The position numbers and the translations under genes were made by a program. Shown piece by piece: positions 34,814 through 46,882 of a stretch of DNA of 64,000 nucleotides. The notes under the pieces are model-generated. The model did not search any database. It was given only the letters and a program-made list of their open reading frames with translations, and was not told where the DNA came from. Numbering within the stretch: the stretch's first letter is position 1; every line of letters begins with the position of its first letter. The stretch comes from Rhynchospora pubera (taxonomy: Eukaryota; Streptophyta; Magnoliopsida; Poales; Cyperaceae): assembly GCA_028095005.1 (NCBI GenBank), contig CM051459.1, forward strand, positions 318,868,513-318,932,512, given 5' to 3'.

Positions 34814-36012
34814 AACAAGTGGGCCACAAATGGCAATCAAATAATTAAGTGATGCATGACATTGACAGGTAAATAATTGGAATGACATTAATTGGGCAAT
34901 GGTACACGCTATTATCCATTAATAACGATGGTGCGTTTTCACGCACAGTGCGCAAACCAAAGAAAAATTTCTTAAACTGCCCTCTAATTGGAAATCCAAT
35001 TTACAATTTACAATAGGACGGAACTTAAAAAGAAATTTATATAAAAAAAAACTATTACAAAGCAAGTGTTTTAAATATCTAATTAGCAGACCGGTCGGTT
35101 TAACCGGAACCTGACCATGGTCCTGTAGAATTAGGAATAGATTGCAATTCTTTTCTTTTAAAACACAGTATATTTAGGAAATATTGTTTTTCCTTTTGAG
35201 ACATATATGAATTTTTCTTTCTGACAATATTTGTTTTTTTTTCCACGACTTCTCTATATATCTATTTTTTTAAAAAAAAATTATGTTGATTAATGGTTAT
35301 TTGTGTGTCATCTCATTGTCCCTGCAGGTAATCTCATTTTAAATATTAATTTATGTGCACTCTCATTTTTTTTCTTGAGTTTAAATTAAGGTTTGTTGCT
35401 ACTTTAGTATTTTTCTACCATTCATAATGTTAATTTGTGATATTTGTAGCATATGCGTCTCCTTATTATTTTCTTCTGTAACTGCGTTGTTTTCAAATTT
35501 ATAAAATTATTTTTTTCAAGTAATTTTGTCTACGAAACACGTCTGATAGAATCTGTATTTCACATAAAAATGGAGAAATTGCAAGAAATAAAAAAATTAA
35601 ATTGTGTGTTCGTAAAGGATACAAGCATCCTAGAGGAAAAGATTAAATGAGAAGAGATAATTTTAAAAATTTTCAATATGTTGGCCCATGCAAAATTCAA
35701 GCTAGAAGTTGATTTTTTTTTTAAAACATACGGGACAAAACATTTTAACTAGAACGAAACAGATAAGGTACAAACCGAGTTATCAAGAGAAAAAAAATAT
35801 ATAATCCGACACAATATAACCGGATTAATAAATTTAAAATCCGATCTAACCTGAATAATGTTTGAACCCGTTAAACTACGGATCAGATTGAACATGTTTC
35901 TCTTTTTATTGTGCAGCCCTAGGCTCAATAACAAAATAAAAAATCTATGATATTTAATTAAACAAACTTTATGATGCACAAGATGGACACACCGAAATTG
36001 ATAATAACGGGT
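34814..36012. other. Gene-free AT-rich DNA
   Basis: Only short frames without recognisable domains (for example 35453-35650 and 35749-36093). I see nothing functional. Confidence 0.5.
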
Positions 36013-36104
36013 TATAATAAGGGTTATGATACCCTCAATTTTCAGCACGGTTTTATTTTGATAATAAGGGTAGCTGGAAATTGAGGGTATCATAACCCTT
36101 ATTT
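36013..36104. repeat. Small hairpin with 30-base arms
   Basis: ATAAGGGTTATGATACCCTC followed by AATTTTCAGC pairs with the complement at about 36070-36101, with a loop of about 25 bases. The loop-side words TTTCAGCACGGTTTTA and GGGTAGCTGGAAATTG recur at 36290-36345 in the loop of the larger hairpin, so the two structures are related. Confidence 0.75.
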
Positions 36105-36180
36105 ATTTTGATAATAACGGGTTACCGAATGACCAAAATACCCTCATTTTCCTTTTCTTTAATTACCGAATGACCAAAAT

Positions 36181-36454
36181 ATGGACTTGTTTGAAAGAAC
36201 TATCTAGCTATCCCAGAATTGCTTTGCCACTCCCCTCTTTAGAGATTCACTTACCGAATGACCAAAATACCCTCATTTTACTTTTCTTTAGTTCAGGGTA
36301 GCTGGAAATTGCTCTACTCTCATTTCTTTCAGCACGGTTTTAATTAAAGAAAAGGAAAATGAGGGTATTTTGGTCATTCGGTAAGTGAATCTCTAAAGAG
36401 GGGAGTGGCAAAGCAATTCTGGGATAGCTAGATAGTTCTTTCAAACAAGTCCAT
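36181..36454. repeat. Long near-perfect hairpin, 110-bp arms, 54-base loop
   Basis: Bases 36181-36290 and 36345-36454 are inverted copies with a single mismatch that I can see. Each arm contains ACTATCTAGCTATCCCAGAA and GACCAAAATACCCTCATTTT. A transcript from either strand would fold into about 110 base pairs, a good Dicer substrate. No open frame is present. A fragment of the same sequence (TACCGAATGACCAAAATACC) also lies just left, at about 36123-36142, and a shortened piece (CCGAATGACCAAAATA) at 36166-36181. It may be a young inverted duplication, a fold-back transposon or a hairpin-RNA locus. Confidence 0.85.
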
Positions 36455-36746
36455 AGTTTCAATCTAGTCATTTTCAATGTCCTTATCTTTACTTCTATAT
36501 ATAAGTATTATTTTGAATGAATCGAATGTTATATATATATATAGGATATCATAGTGATTTTATCACCTATTATCTATATAAAAAAAATGAGTCCTAAAAA
36601 AATATAAAGTTATTCATAATGACACTTAATTTTCATGTTATCTACGACACAAATCCATTGCGACCTTTTAATGTGACGTATTATTATGAAATTTTTAGAA
36701 TAACAAAAAACAATCCATATATACATGTTTTGAGATATTTTTACAT

Positions 36747-37305
36747 AGATAATAAAAATTGAGAAAATCTATGGTGCTTTGCAAAGTAAAAAAGAAAAAT
36801 CTATTTACTTCAGGCTACTTATAATTCGAGGCTCAAATAAATCAGTTTAATTATTTATTTATTTTTCATACCAAAATCTTGTTTCCAACCAAATTTTATA
36901 TTTAAAAAAAAATTTTGGATTATTTTTAAGAAAAAAATATTAAAAAAATAGTTAAAAATTTTGAAAAAAAATAGTATTTGGTTTTCATCATTAAATTTCG
37001 ATATGTAAGATAAATTAAACTGTCCATATTGGTTATTTGAGGTTCGAATTTCAAAAACTAGTCCAAAATAAACGTTTTATCTTATTTTGCAAAGCACCGT
37101 AGTCCACCTCATAAAATTTTGTGTCAAATTAAGTCTGCATTTCAACAAAAAAGAATGTAAATGTGCTGCCAATTCATGCATACTTGAGTTTCAAGCTCGA
37201 TGTTGGAATAGAATAAAAGAAAAAAAAAAAGATAAGATTCTAGTGTGCTTCTTTTCTCTCTTTTGGAAACTATTTGTGTAAACAACAAAGATAAACTGAA
37301 CAGCG
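36747..37305. repeat. Duplicated segment, copy 1 (uninterrupted)
   Basis: This segment reappears at 46972-47478 and 54555-54620, where a 7.07-kb hAT element splits it. Copy 1 carries a single GATAAGAT exactly where copy 2 has the target duplication, so it records the empty site. It includes a MITE-like fold-back (36769-37102) and about 200 bases of further unique-looking DNA. Confidence 0.85.
36769..37102. mobile_element. Fold-back MITE with CTAYGGTGCTTTGCAAA ends, copy 1
   Basis: Ends CTATGGTGCTTTGCAAAGTA and, inverted, CTACGGTGCTTTGCAAAATA. Inner arms (ATAATTCGAGGCTCAAATAA and TTATTTGAGGTTCGAATT) also pair in part. A second copy is at 46994-47343 within the duplicated segment, so the two are not independent insertions. 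Confidence 0.6.
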
Positions 37306-37753
37306 AGTGCTAATATAATGATAAGCTACTGGTCCAGTATGAGGTAGATTACCATTATTTAATACTTATCCTAAATTTAAAATAACACAAAAATATTTCT
37401 TCTTCAAGTTTTCCTCGTGACATGTTTTTAGTGGAAATCCTGGAACATTATGGTACAACTAAATTTTATATTACACAAAAAAATAAGGAAGAAAATGACT
37501 GCATGAAACTGAAATGTAGAATGAATAAAAATAAAATAAAATGTACCATTTGGAGGATACGGTAGCCGACCCTTTCATTTTTTGCCGAATACAGTCGCGG
37601 AGTCATGTGTTCAGCTCTTATTTTTTTTCCTTTTCATTTTTTGGTGGTGAATGTTGTTTTCTTTTCTTTCTTTTTAGTCTTTCCAATTTATTTTTTGGAC
37701 ACAAAATTGTAGAATCATAGACAATCAGGCACATGCCGACAGACGATAGTTCA

Positions 37754-37893
37754 GCTCCGTTTGGATTCTATTTTGGAAGAAGAGAAGAAGGGAATAGAGA
37801 AATAAATTTATTATAAACAATCCAAACTCTTCACAAAGTTACACACTTTCCAATACTTCTTCCCTTCTTCCCACACCTTATCCAAACGGAGCC
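37754..37893. mobile_element. PIF/Harbinger-like MITE, copy 6
   Basis: Ends GCTCCGTTTGGAT and, inverted, ATCCAAACGGAGCC, with the family core AACAATCCAAACTCTTCACA inside. The expected 3-bp target duplication is not clear here, so one end may be eroded. Confidence 0.6.
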
Positions 37894-38755
37894 AATATCG
37901 ATGGGTCATCAATGACGCATCCGCTCTTATCCAATTTCTAATACGATGGTTCGTAGTAGCTGTAGGTTTGTTGTAAAATGGAAGGCTAAAATAAAAGAAA
38001 AATATATTGATTTCTATTTTTTTTTAAAAAATTATGCATGAATGATTATGATTGAAAAAAAACGTTGTAAAATGTCTTCTTATTCAAAATGCAAAATTTT
38101 ACCGGTTGTATTTTTATTTTTAGCATGCCCTCAATTAAATGTTAGTTTTAAATATAAAAAATTTGGCAGATCTGATGCAAATACTAGAATTTTACTGTTC
38201 TTATGAGCGTTAATATATTTACACTGATTTATTAATATAACATTCTGAGAGCTTTTATTATTTTGTCGCCAGAATGTCATGATCTGTTACATGCACATAA
38301 AAAATATATATAAATTAAATCTACCAACAACAGTTTATTATTCAAATTAATATATTTTTTTATTAAAACTAAAAATAAATACCACGGATAATGAACAAGC
38401 GGAAGCTTCTTGGCAGGACATTGAATTATATGCACATTATGATTGGAATTTTTTTTTTAAAATATGATTGGAATTCAAATAAACCAAAAAAGTAAAATAT
38501 TAATCTTTACTACTTATAAAAGCACCAGTTCAAAGGTCTATCCAATTTTGAGTTCAAAGGTGCAAACAATTGTTTACCCAATGCAATATGGACCGTTTAT
38601 TTTTGTGATTTGATTAAATCAGTGGTTTGGATTTAATTACGAGATAAAAAGTTTAAACCTTTGATATAGAGCTGTTAACTTTCGCTACTAGCCGGATTGC
38701 GTTGGTTTTATTAGCATAGAGCGAATGTTCGATTCTCGCGTCCGATAATTTTTAA
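37894..38755. other. Gene-free AT-rich DNA
   Basis: No open frame or repeat of note. The region leads into CT-rich sequence that could be the leader of the weak gene candidate to the right. Confidence 0.45.
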
Positions 38756-39100
38756 TTGCGTTTCATTAACTCTCTTCCGCTTTATTCCTCTCTCTTCCCT
38801 TTTTCTTCTTCTCCCGTGCGCACCAACTGCACAAAACCTAGAACCCCTCTCCCTCCCTCTCTTCCCCAGCCGATTGTCTCCCTCATCCCTTCTCTCTCGG
38901 CAGCACAGACCCAATCTCTCCATCCTTCTCCCTCTTTCGACCCCACAACAGACCCCACCTCCGATCACCCCTCTCCTCCACCTCCCCGTGTGTCTCACCT
39001 CTCCTCTCTGGCTCGAAACCCCAACTCAAACCCTTCTCCCTCCTCTCAGACCATGGCCTGACCTCAATTCCTCTCCCTCTCGCTCATACCTCTCTTCCCC
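38756..39100 (+). other. CT-rich segment, possible 5' leader of an unrecognised gene
   Basis: Dense runs of CTCTCTCCC and CCTCC without purine stretches, like the 5' untranslated regions of many plant genes. The open frames on either strand (38756-39061, 38711-38998) follow from this composition and have no domain. Possible exons with plant-like splice sites lie downstream from 39682. Confidence 0.4.
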
Positions 39101-39681
39101 TCGCTGCCACTCACTCTTTTACTCTCTCTTTCTCGAGTTGACCGACATTGTCGAGACGGGTGACGATTGGCAGTGGCTTGACAGCAAAAACGATGGCGAC
39201 GACTGGTGGCTGATCGGTGGCAACGAGGCATAGAAGGTGGCAACAGGCAGTGGACAGGTCGAGCATCTCTCCTTCTTCTCTTCCTTGCTTCTTATCTCAG
39301 TTTGATATCAATCTCCTCCCTCTCTTTTGTCGTACTGTGATTGCTTGAGAGGCATGCACTAAATTGATCGGTTATCTGTGATTGTTTTGGTTGCTTACTC
39401 GATTGAATGTTTGTTGTTAATCGTGCATTGCCCTTGTTGAATTTGATATGTGTTGTTGGTTGCCTTGTTGGCTCGATTGAACTGTGATTGAGATGTGAAT
39501 GGGACCCTTCAATAACCGCGGTCCAAGGTAAGTTTTTTTCTTTGAGAAGTGTAAGATGTTTATTTTACTCACGATTTTTGCTTTGAGATGTGTAAGATGT
39601 TTATTTTACTATGATTTCCGGTCCAAGGTTAGTTTTTTGTACTTCTGCAATAACTTTGCATTCTTCTGGTTAGCTTAGCAG

Positions 39682-42600
39682 AAGGGGTGGTTAGTTCAGG
39701 TATCCCTCCAGATAGTTATAAACAGATCAATGGAAACTATTTCCATGCACATCTCCTCTCTAGACTGCAAGGTTTTTAATCTCTTCAAGCTGGTAAATTT
39801 GTTGTATTGTGTTTCTTTTTTGGCAACTGTTTCAATAAGAACTGCTTTTATCTTTACAACTATGCATGAGAAAATAAAGAAACAGATTGTGGATGTTGAT
39901 TCTTTCAAGTTCCAAGACGTCACTGTGACATGGGTCGGCATGACAGAGATAAATCTTCCCAATAATTAGGAAGAGAATAAATAATTCTGGTGTACTTTTT
40001 GAGAATCAATTTCATACCTTGGTACAGATAGCCTGCTCAAAATAAGAAGCATCACTTATCCTTCCAAAACACGATTAATATGAACTGCTTAATCTTATTA
40101 AAAAAACTTTGAAATTAACACTATGTGATGGTTCCATATGTAGAGAGAGCAGTAAGGGGTAGTCTTGGTACTTGAGAAATACACAAAGGGAAGAGTATAC
40201 ATTATGAATATGTATATGCATATATTCTTTTTTCATTTTCCATTAGCGCCAATTCTCTCATGGCCTTCCTCTTTTGCCGTTACCTTTTCTCCTAGGATTG
40301 AGATATCATTAAAGATTTAGCATTGATTTTCTTGGAAAGTCACGTGATTGAGTATTAGTAATTGGGTTTCCCACGCGACTAGAATCTGATTGTAACTAGA
40401 GTTGTCCTCACTGGTCTATATATACCAGAAACACAAAGCATCCTATAAAGGTTGTAAGAAAAGTCAGACAAATATTGTATTATATTTGTATTATATTTCT
40501 AACATCAAATATGAATCATTGATTTTTTTGAGCGAAATATTTCGTTGCTGTTGGCGAGTTCGATTCTCCGCTTTATCATTGATCTTTCTTTTTAAGGATT
40601 TTTGTAAGGATCTTATTGAGAATGAGACCCTTCCTGAAGATAAGAAAGATGAGTTCAAGGTGCAAAATTAAATTGTATCAGTTTCGAAACTCTTTTTGCC
40701 AGATCAAATCTGTATTTGGAAAAATTTCTTTATATTGCTGGTAAATTCTTATTTTGTATTTTAATCAGAATTATGTAAAGGAGCAAGTCCGGGAAAGAAA
40801 GGCTGCTCAACGGCAGGTATGCTGTAAATGCTCAATTAATGCAATTCCAGTTATATGTTTAATTATGTTAAAGACAAGAAAAAAGTAGTTCATGAAAATC
40901 AGCATGAGCTGTCAGAGTATTCCTAAGGTCATGGCAGTGGAGATCTTTATTTTTATTATTAATTTTTGGTCCACCACCTGTTACTTCTGAAGATGATTTT
41001 GTTCATCTTGTATTTTCTTTTGATTTGTCTTTGTGGGGCTGATGCTTAATCAGACCTCACCATTTCTTTTTGCCAAAATTTTTGCATGAAAAATATTTTC
41101 TTTCTTTGTGGGTTGATGCTTAAACATAAAACTTTCTTTTGACACTTGTTTTAAAATGTTGACAGGCTAGAGAAGCTAGAAGGAAAATGATTGAAAGTAT
41201 GAATCCCGAAATGAAAGCAGCATTTGAGAACATGAAACTCTACAAGTTTTATCCTGTTTCAACCCCTGATACACCTGACATAAACAGTTGCAAGGTATCT
41301 TCTTCATTTTGATGCTGTTCCAGTAGGCAGTTATAGGTTGAGAATGTCCCTTTGTGATATGGGTTTACCGAAGTCTAACTTAGAATGCTTCTTAGTGCCA
41401 TGTTACTTTCAAATTTTGATTCTCATAGCATTTTTTCAATTTAATAATCGGATACTTGTGTCATCTTTGTGTTTTAGAGGAGGAGATCACGACCATAAAC
41501 AAAAATTTTATTTTACTACTATTTTGCTTAATTTGGCTTTTGTCAGTTTATTATTTTATATAATTGTCAAAAAGTGAAGGATTGAAATGAAGTCTCTGGT
41601 CATTATTGATTCATGATGAATTTCACTGCTATTACTGTTTCAGAACTGTAATCGATGACTTTACTTTGAAACTCTTGACTAGGAAATACAATTTCAGCTT
41701 CACTTATATGTATAGTTTGCATTTAGGCCAGAAATTGACTCAGGACTGTAGCATGAAATTCTGGTAACATAGTTAAAGAGTAACATCTGTTATAGACATA
41801 GCAAGAGTTTAGCATAGTTCAGAAACTCTTCTTTTCCATGTTGTTTGATCTTTATTTCATTTTTTTCTGGAAAAATGTCAACTTTCTTACACGCATCCTT
41901 CAACTAATTGGACCACATGCATGATTCTGTTAGAATTTAGAAGGTACTTATTTGATTAGATTTTTTTTTACCTTTTCTGTTTATGTCTTTAAAGATGGAG
42001 TGACTAGGACAAGAGGGAAGTTCCTAAATTTAGACTACTTTGTGCAGTAAAGTTTTCAGAGTTCATTAGCAGCCAACTATGCAGAATTTATTTCAATTGT
42101 ACAAGACAAGAATTCTGCATGAGTTGCGGAACTTATCGTGTTCCATTCACTTGAGCTAAGTTCAAAGTAGGTATAGGCATTTTGACTTGATAAAATTATA
42201 TACAATGTTTTAAATTCATGAATTTGCTTATTCAAAAAATTAATCTGATTCTCTAAAAAAATATGAATACAGCTGACGAAAATTTGTGGAGAACTGATGA
42301 AAAATTTACTCATGATAGCAGGACTCAAGTCAGCTGTGATAAAATGATTATAGGTAAGAGCAATTTTTGGGATCAATTTGACCATACAGACACTGCAAAC
42401 TAAGACGGTGACTTATAGTTATTAAATTATCCTATGATATAAGATAACATGCAATGCAAGGACTGTATGTGCTGTTTTATCAGCCACTGGTAGTGCAAGG
42501 ACAGTACTTACAGTCAGAGCAGAGTTTTTGTGCTAGACTTTCCCATGAGGGCGCTATGGGAATTGGCAAAATCTTTTATTGCAGTTAATGATAGAAGGTA

Positions 42601-42755
42601 CCTAGGTCTTTCCTATTCTTCTTCTTTTTTTTTTATCTTCTTTTGTTGTGGATTTGTACATCAAAGTGAATAAGAGAATCAATACGGTATATGTGATGTT
42701 CCTTTTTTTTTCTTAATTAGGGACTCTGGTGATGGAATTCCAGAAACACACAGGT
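39682..42755 (+). CDS. Candidate multi-exon host gene, product unrecognised (partial)
   Basis: Several short segments look like real exons. 39682-39771 encodes SSGIPPDSYKQINGNYFHAH. 40597-40659 (21 codons), 40769-40816 (16) and 41166-41294 (43) each have AG before and GT after and all join in phase 0. They give a Lys/Arg/Glu-rich helical stretch (YVKEQVRERKAAQRQ, AREARRKMIESMNPEMKAAF) followed by YKFYPVSTPDTPDI. Weaker candidates lie at about 42530-42600 (FPMRALWELAKSFIAVNDR) and 42721-42754. I do not recognise the protein. No start or terminal exon could be fixed, and about 1.2 kb after 41294 has no convincing exon, so it may be a decayed gene. Confidence 0.4.
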
Positions 42756-43830
42756 ATTATATTTTTTTTATAACCTACTACTTTTTTAAATGCATAAAAT
42801 TTTCAATTCTTGATTAGATGTGTTTGTATTTTTCATTTTTCTAAAATTATTTACTGGTACAACGAACTGACTTATTTTTCAGTTCTTGATTTGATGAATT
42901 TGGACCTTGCTTCCTTCCTGTTGTGTGTACAAAGAAACAAATGTTAAGATAAAATGGAAATCATAAAATTCTTCGGAAGTATTATTGTCGAATTTTGAAT
43001 ATCCTCTCTTTGATATACATTGAAGGTTATGACACTCATGATTGTTATATATTTTAAAATTTTATTCAGCTTATTGAAGCGTATTATTGCTATTGGCATG
43101 ATTGCAAGTATGCTACTGGTGTGTTATAGTCTTGATTTTGCAGCATGCTATAGCTATTAGATCATTATTTGGGATATTATGAATGAGAGAGAAAATGTTA
43201 ATGTATGCATAATTTAAACATGGGAGTTTAAAATAATAATAAAAAATTATTCTCATACCGTAATTTCATAAAAAAATGCCCACACATTTGGGTGGGCGTA
43301 TATGCTAGTGTTAAATAAATAGGATGAATAGCTGATTGAGTGCCCCCATTCTGTGGGCCCACCCAAATGCCTAATGACCCCGTGATTTCTTTCGCTTTTT
43401 GAGATCCTTTTGCTGTTTACTCCCTGTTATTTTTTTATTTTACCTTTTCTCTGAACTTTTTAATAAGGGAAAAATTATCAAGTATGTTTAAATAAAGGAA
43501 AAATTACACAATATTTGATTGGATCCATGGACAAGCAATGTGGTGGCGTGTGGCCAGATCAAAGAAAAATGACTGCGTGCCAACAGGCTTTGACTAAAAC
43601 TAAACCAATAATAAATGAAAAAAAAATTAGGGAAAATGATAGTTCAAAATAACATAGGTCCCCACCTACGGTTACTGAAACGGCTAATTATATACAAAGA
43701 AAAAATTTAAGATAAATTGGAGATTTAAGCCATCCAATTTATTTTTAAATTAAATATCTATGAAAGACCTCCAGTCGGATTTCGAACCTGCGATCTTTCA
43801 CCCAAGGACTCAAGGTGCATTGTTTTGTTT
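42756..43830. other. Gene-free DNA
   Basis: AT-rich. A tRNA B-box-like string (minus strand AGGTTCGAAATCC at about 43781-43793) suggests a worn SINE or tRNA fragment, but no A box was found. An inverted word pair (CATTTGGGTGGGC and GCCCACCCAAATG) lies at 43285-43370. Confidence 0.4.
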
Positions 43831-43904
43831 AAAAAAAATATTTTAAATGAGGGCAATTAGTAATTTTACTCTACTAAGAATTTTAGACATGCATGACAGC
43901 ATTT
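43831..43904. repeat. Direct repeat X, left copy
   Basis: About 74 bases containing TTTTAAATGAGGGCAATTAG and TTTTAGACATGCATGAC, ending right before the 5' LTR at 43907. The same sequence recurs at 54630-54703, bounding the intervening 10.7-kb composite block. Confidence 0.85.
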
Positions 43905-43906
43905 GT

Positions 43907-44407
43907 TGTTAGAATATGATGCCGCAAAAGATCGTACCCGGGTTGGATGCATGGCATGAACAAACACGGGTGATATCGCAGAAGATCGTGATTTAGATCT
44001 AATGTGACACTTGACTTGACAAGGAAGAAACGCCATACTTGGAGCACAAGAAACGTTTGACTTGACATGCAAGTCATAATTGACTTGATGTGCAAAAAAC
44101 ACGTAACTTGTTGTTAAAGAAATTTTTTATTTATTGACTTTCTCTTCTTGTATTGTATCAACTCAGATTATTCAGAAAATAATAAAAATAGTGTGCGTGT
44201 GTGTGGAGGATGTAGGCACCAAATTGGTGCTGAACCTCGTTAAATCTTGTGTATATTTTTATCTGTGTACTTTATTGATTTTTTAGTTCACTGAATCAAG
44301 ATTCTAAGAGGCACGGTTCATGTGCAGATGCACTTGGATTGTGCCTCCCCCTTACTCGACCAGATAGATAAAATTATTCCGCTGCGACGACTGACGTTAT
44401 TTTAACA
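43907..44407 (+). repeat. 5' LTR of the truncated element
   Basis: Starts TGTTAGAATATG and ends TTTTAACA directly before the primer site. The first 93 bases match the start of the 3' LTR fragment at 46883. Confidence 0.75.
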
Positions 44408-44419
44408 TGATATTAGAGC
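44408..44419 (+). other. Degenerate tRNA-Met primer-binding site
   Basis: TGATATTAGAGC differs from the canonical TGGTATCAGAGC at two positions and sits immediately after the 5' LTR. Confidence 0.65.
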
Positions 44420-44520
44420 GTGGTTCGTTCCTCGTGCGTGCATCGAGTAGGTGCTTGAATATTGACGACTGCTAGATGAAGATTTAATTGTGCTGGTGTA
44501 GCTAATTGTTTGCACACGAG

Positions 44521-44796
44521 TAGGCCTGACTAACGTGGTAAACGGACACGGAATGGGGTGTTTCTTTTATCGTGTCGTTAACGAAACGAAATTGATTTCG
44601 CTACCGTTTACCGTTCCACTTGCTAAACGAAATGATTTCGCTAAACGGCATGTACAAAAACACGTTAAACCGCTTCATTTCATGTGCCGTTTACCGTTTC
44701 GTTAAGGAAACGAAACAAATATCTCTGCCGTTTTACAGTTCCGTTTCAGCAAAATGAAACGGCATAACAGTTTACGGTGTGCCGTTGGCAGGCCTA
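44521..44796. mobile_element. hAT MITE with TAGGCCTG ends
   Basis: The 276-bp element is flanked by CACACGAG on both sides (44513-44520 and 44797-44804), a perfect 8-bp hAT duplication. Ends read TAGGCCTGACTAACG and, inverted, TAGGCCTGCCAACGG. The inside is built from palindromic words such as CGTTTCGTTAACGAAACG-like and CCGTTTACCGTTTCG. It resembles the element at 57045-57360. Confidence 0.85.
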
Positions 44797-45649
44797 CACA
44801 CGAGTATCTTTTCTTTTGGGCTCTTGTGCAATGCCTTTGTTGCCTTCTCTATGTCACTGCTTTTACAAACTACAACGTTCATACCCTCTACAGCGGCAAT
44901 TGTGGAATTGCGTTTGTTTTTTGGATCTACACCGTGTATAAAGGGCTTGTGGACCGCAATTTTAGACCAAAAAGAGGAAAAACATTTTCTGCTGTTATTC
45001 AATATCGTGCCTAGGCTGCTGCATTCAACGTTCTTGGCTCAAGTTGACTTATGGTAACAACCTTTTGCTCATATCTTTGATTGGTGCGTGCTCTTGTGCA
45101 TCTCTGACGAACACACCAAAAAATTAAGGTATATTTGGATTTGATTAAGCCGCAAAATTGGTAAATATTGCTTTCCTTTTATTGTTAGCACAACGTAAAG
45201 GACAAAACCAGATGTGATGTGGTGACCTTCATCAGTTTTGTATTTTTCGGTTGAGATCTCCATACTTTTCTGGTACCTCGTGAAACCTGCCAAATATTTA
45301 CACTTATGTATTCATTTGCTAGCCGATTGTTAAGATCTTCAATTAATTCATACATGGTGACGTAAAAATTGATTATTAATGAATTGGATATTGATTGATT
45401 TGATTGGAGATATTACTGGCTGGTGTGTTTTGTTAGCGAGATGTTATGTTATAATTGTATACGGGGTGATAAGGATCATCCCCAAGATCCATCATCCCCA
45501 TCATCTCTAGTGGGAACTCATTTTAATTTTTTCTATTTTTAGAATATTTTTGGTCCCCACTATTTCTCTTCTTCCCATTCTTTTCTATTTTGGTCCCCAC
45601 TGTTATTCTCCCTTCCATCCTTTCTATTTTTTGTCCCCACGAAAACTAT

Positions 45650-45900
45650 AACAATTATTCATATTAACTACAACAGTTAGTATCCAAATCACAACAATTA
45701 TTTATATTAACTACTTCAGCTACATACATAACTTCAACAGCTACATATTTTAACTTCAACAGCTACAAATACAACTTCAACGGTACATATATAACTTCAA
45801 AAGTTATATATATTAACTTTAACAGTTACATATATAACTTCAACAGTTACATATATAACTTCAACAGTTATATGTATAACTTCAACAATTACATATATTG
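45650..45900 (+). repeat. Minisatellite, about 21-bp unit
   Basis: Repeated ACTTCAACAGTTACATATAT with varying quality, about ten units, inside the truncated LTR element. Confidence 0.75.
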
Positions 45901-46485
45901 AATTTGTATATTTTGTTATTACATGTTACGGTTCGGAATTTCAATGAATTATATGCTGGGAGTAGATATGGGATGATGGGATGACGCTGGATTTGCAATG
46001 AGGATGAATGGGATGATTTCATCATCCCTTGAACTTTCTTATTAATGAAGATATGTTAGATAATTAATGAAGATTTAGGGATGATAGAATCTATAAGATG
46101 ATGGAAAGCAATTCCCTAATTGTATATGTTGTGAGAATCATTTGTAGTGATGTTTGAGACAAAAAAGGATGAATTTGAGATCTGAATCAGGATTAGGACT
46201 CCAGTCGGATCAGAAGAGATTTTTCGTGTGTTGGAGAATTTGATGCCTTCAGATTGAGGATATTTGAGTCAAGAAATAATTGTTTATGTAAACCACCAAA
46301 TATTTCTTTCAGGGGGAGTCGGGGAGAGTTGATGCGAGCGAAATATTTGGTGTCGACAGGTGACTTAAGTCGGGTCATGTGGTTTAAAAGAAAGACTTCT
46401 TGACAGTTGAGGTGCACGGGTTGTGTCAAGATGGACACGAACCAGGCTTGTTTGTTTGGTAGTTTTGAGATTAATTTGACCTTTA

Positions 46486-46580
46486 TCTCTGTGCAAGTTA
46501 CCGCACAGTCGACCTTTTATCCCTATGGAAGTTACCGCACAGTAGAACTTTTTCCTGTGCAAGTTACCGCATAGTTGACC
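46486..46580 (+). repeat. Three tandem units of about 35 bp
   Basis: Each unit contains AAGTTACCGCACAGT or a close variant, followed by a GACCTTTTTCCCTGT-like part. It lies in the 3' half of the LTR element's internal region. Confidence 0.7.
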
Positions 46581-46882
46581 TAGTTGGCGGGGTGAATCAT
46601 CAACAAGTCTGTCGAGATGATTCGGCAGAGGTTGCATCGAATATGCAGTCGTGGACTGGTCAATTGATCAATTTTGGACTTCATCACTTCTTAGGGAATC
46701 GTGTGGAATCTGCTCGTTCTGGATCTGGAGTTGAGGGAGTTGCGTATCCGATGGAGAATGGTTACTCTCTTGAAAATAAGATTTGGAGTTGCTTGACGGA
46801 TGAGTCAAGATGACGAGTGTAAGATTCAGCGGCAAACTGGCAAGTTGTCATGACAAAACTGTGCATGTCAACTTGAGGGGAG

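Noticed and set aside
38711..39061. Overlapping open frames on both strands in CT-rich DNA
   Set aside because: The frames follow from low-complexity CT content. More likely an untranslated leader than a protein.
43770..43810. tRNA B-box-like string on the minus strand
   Set aside because: No A box or acceptor stem was found, so only a possible worn SINE remnant was noted.
44754..45057. Open frames inside the truncated LTR element, one Leu/Tyr-rich
   Set aside because: They start within a MITE, overlap on both strands and lack any gag or pol motif.
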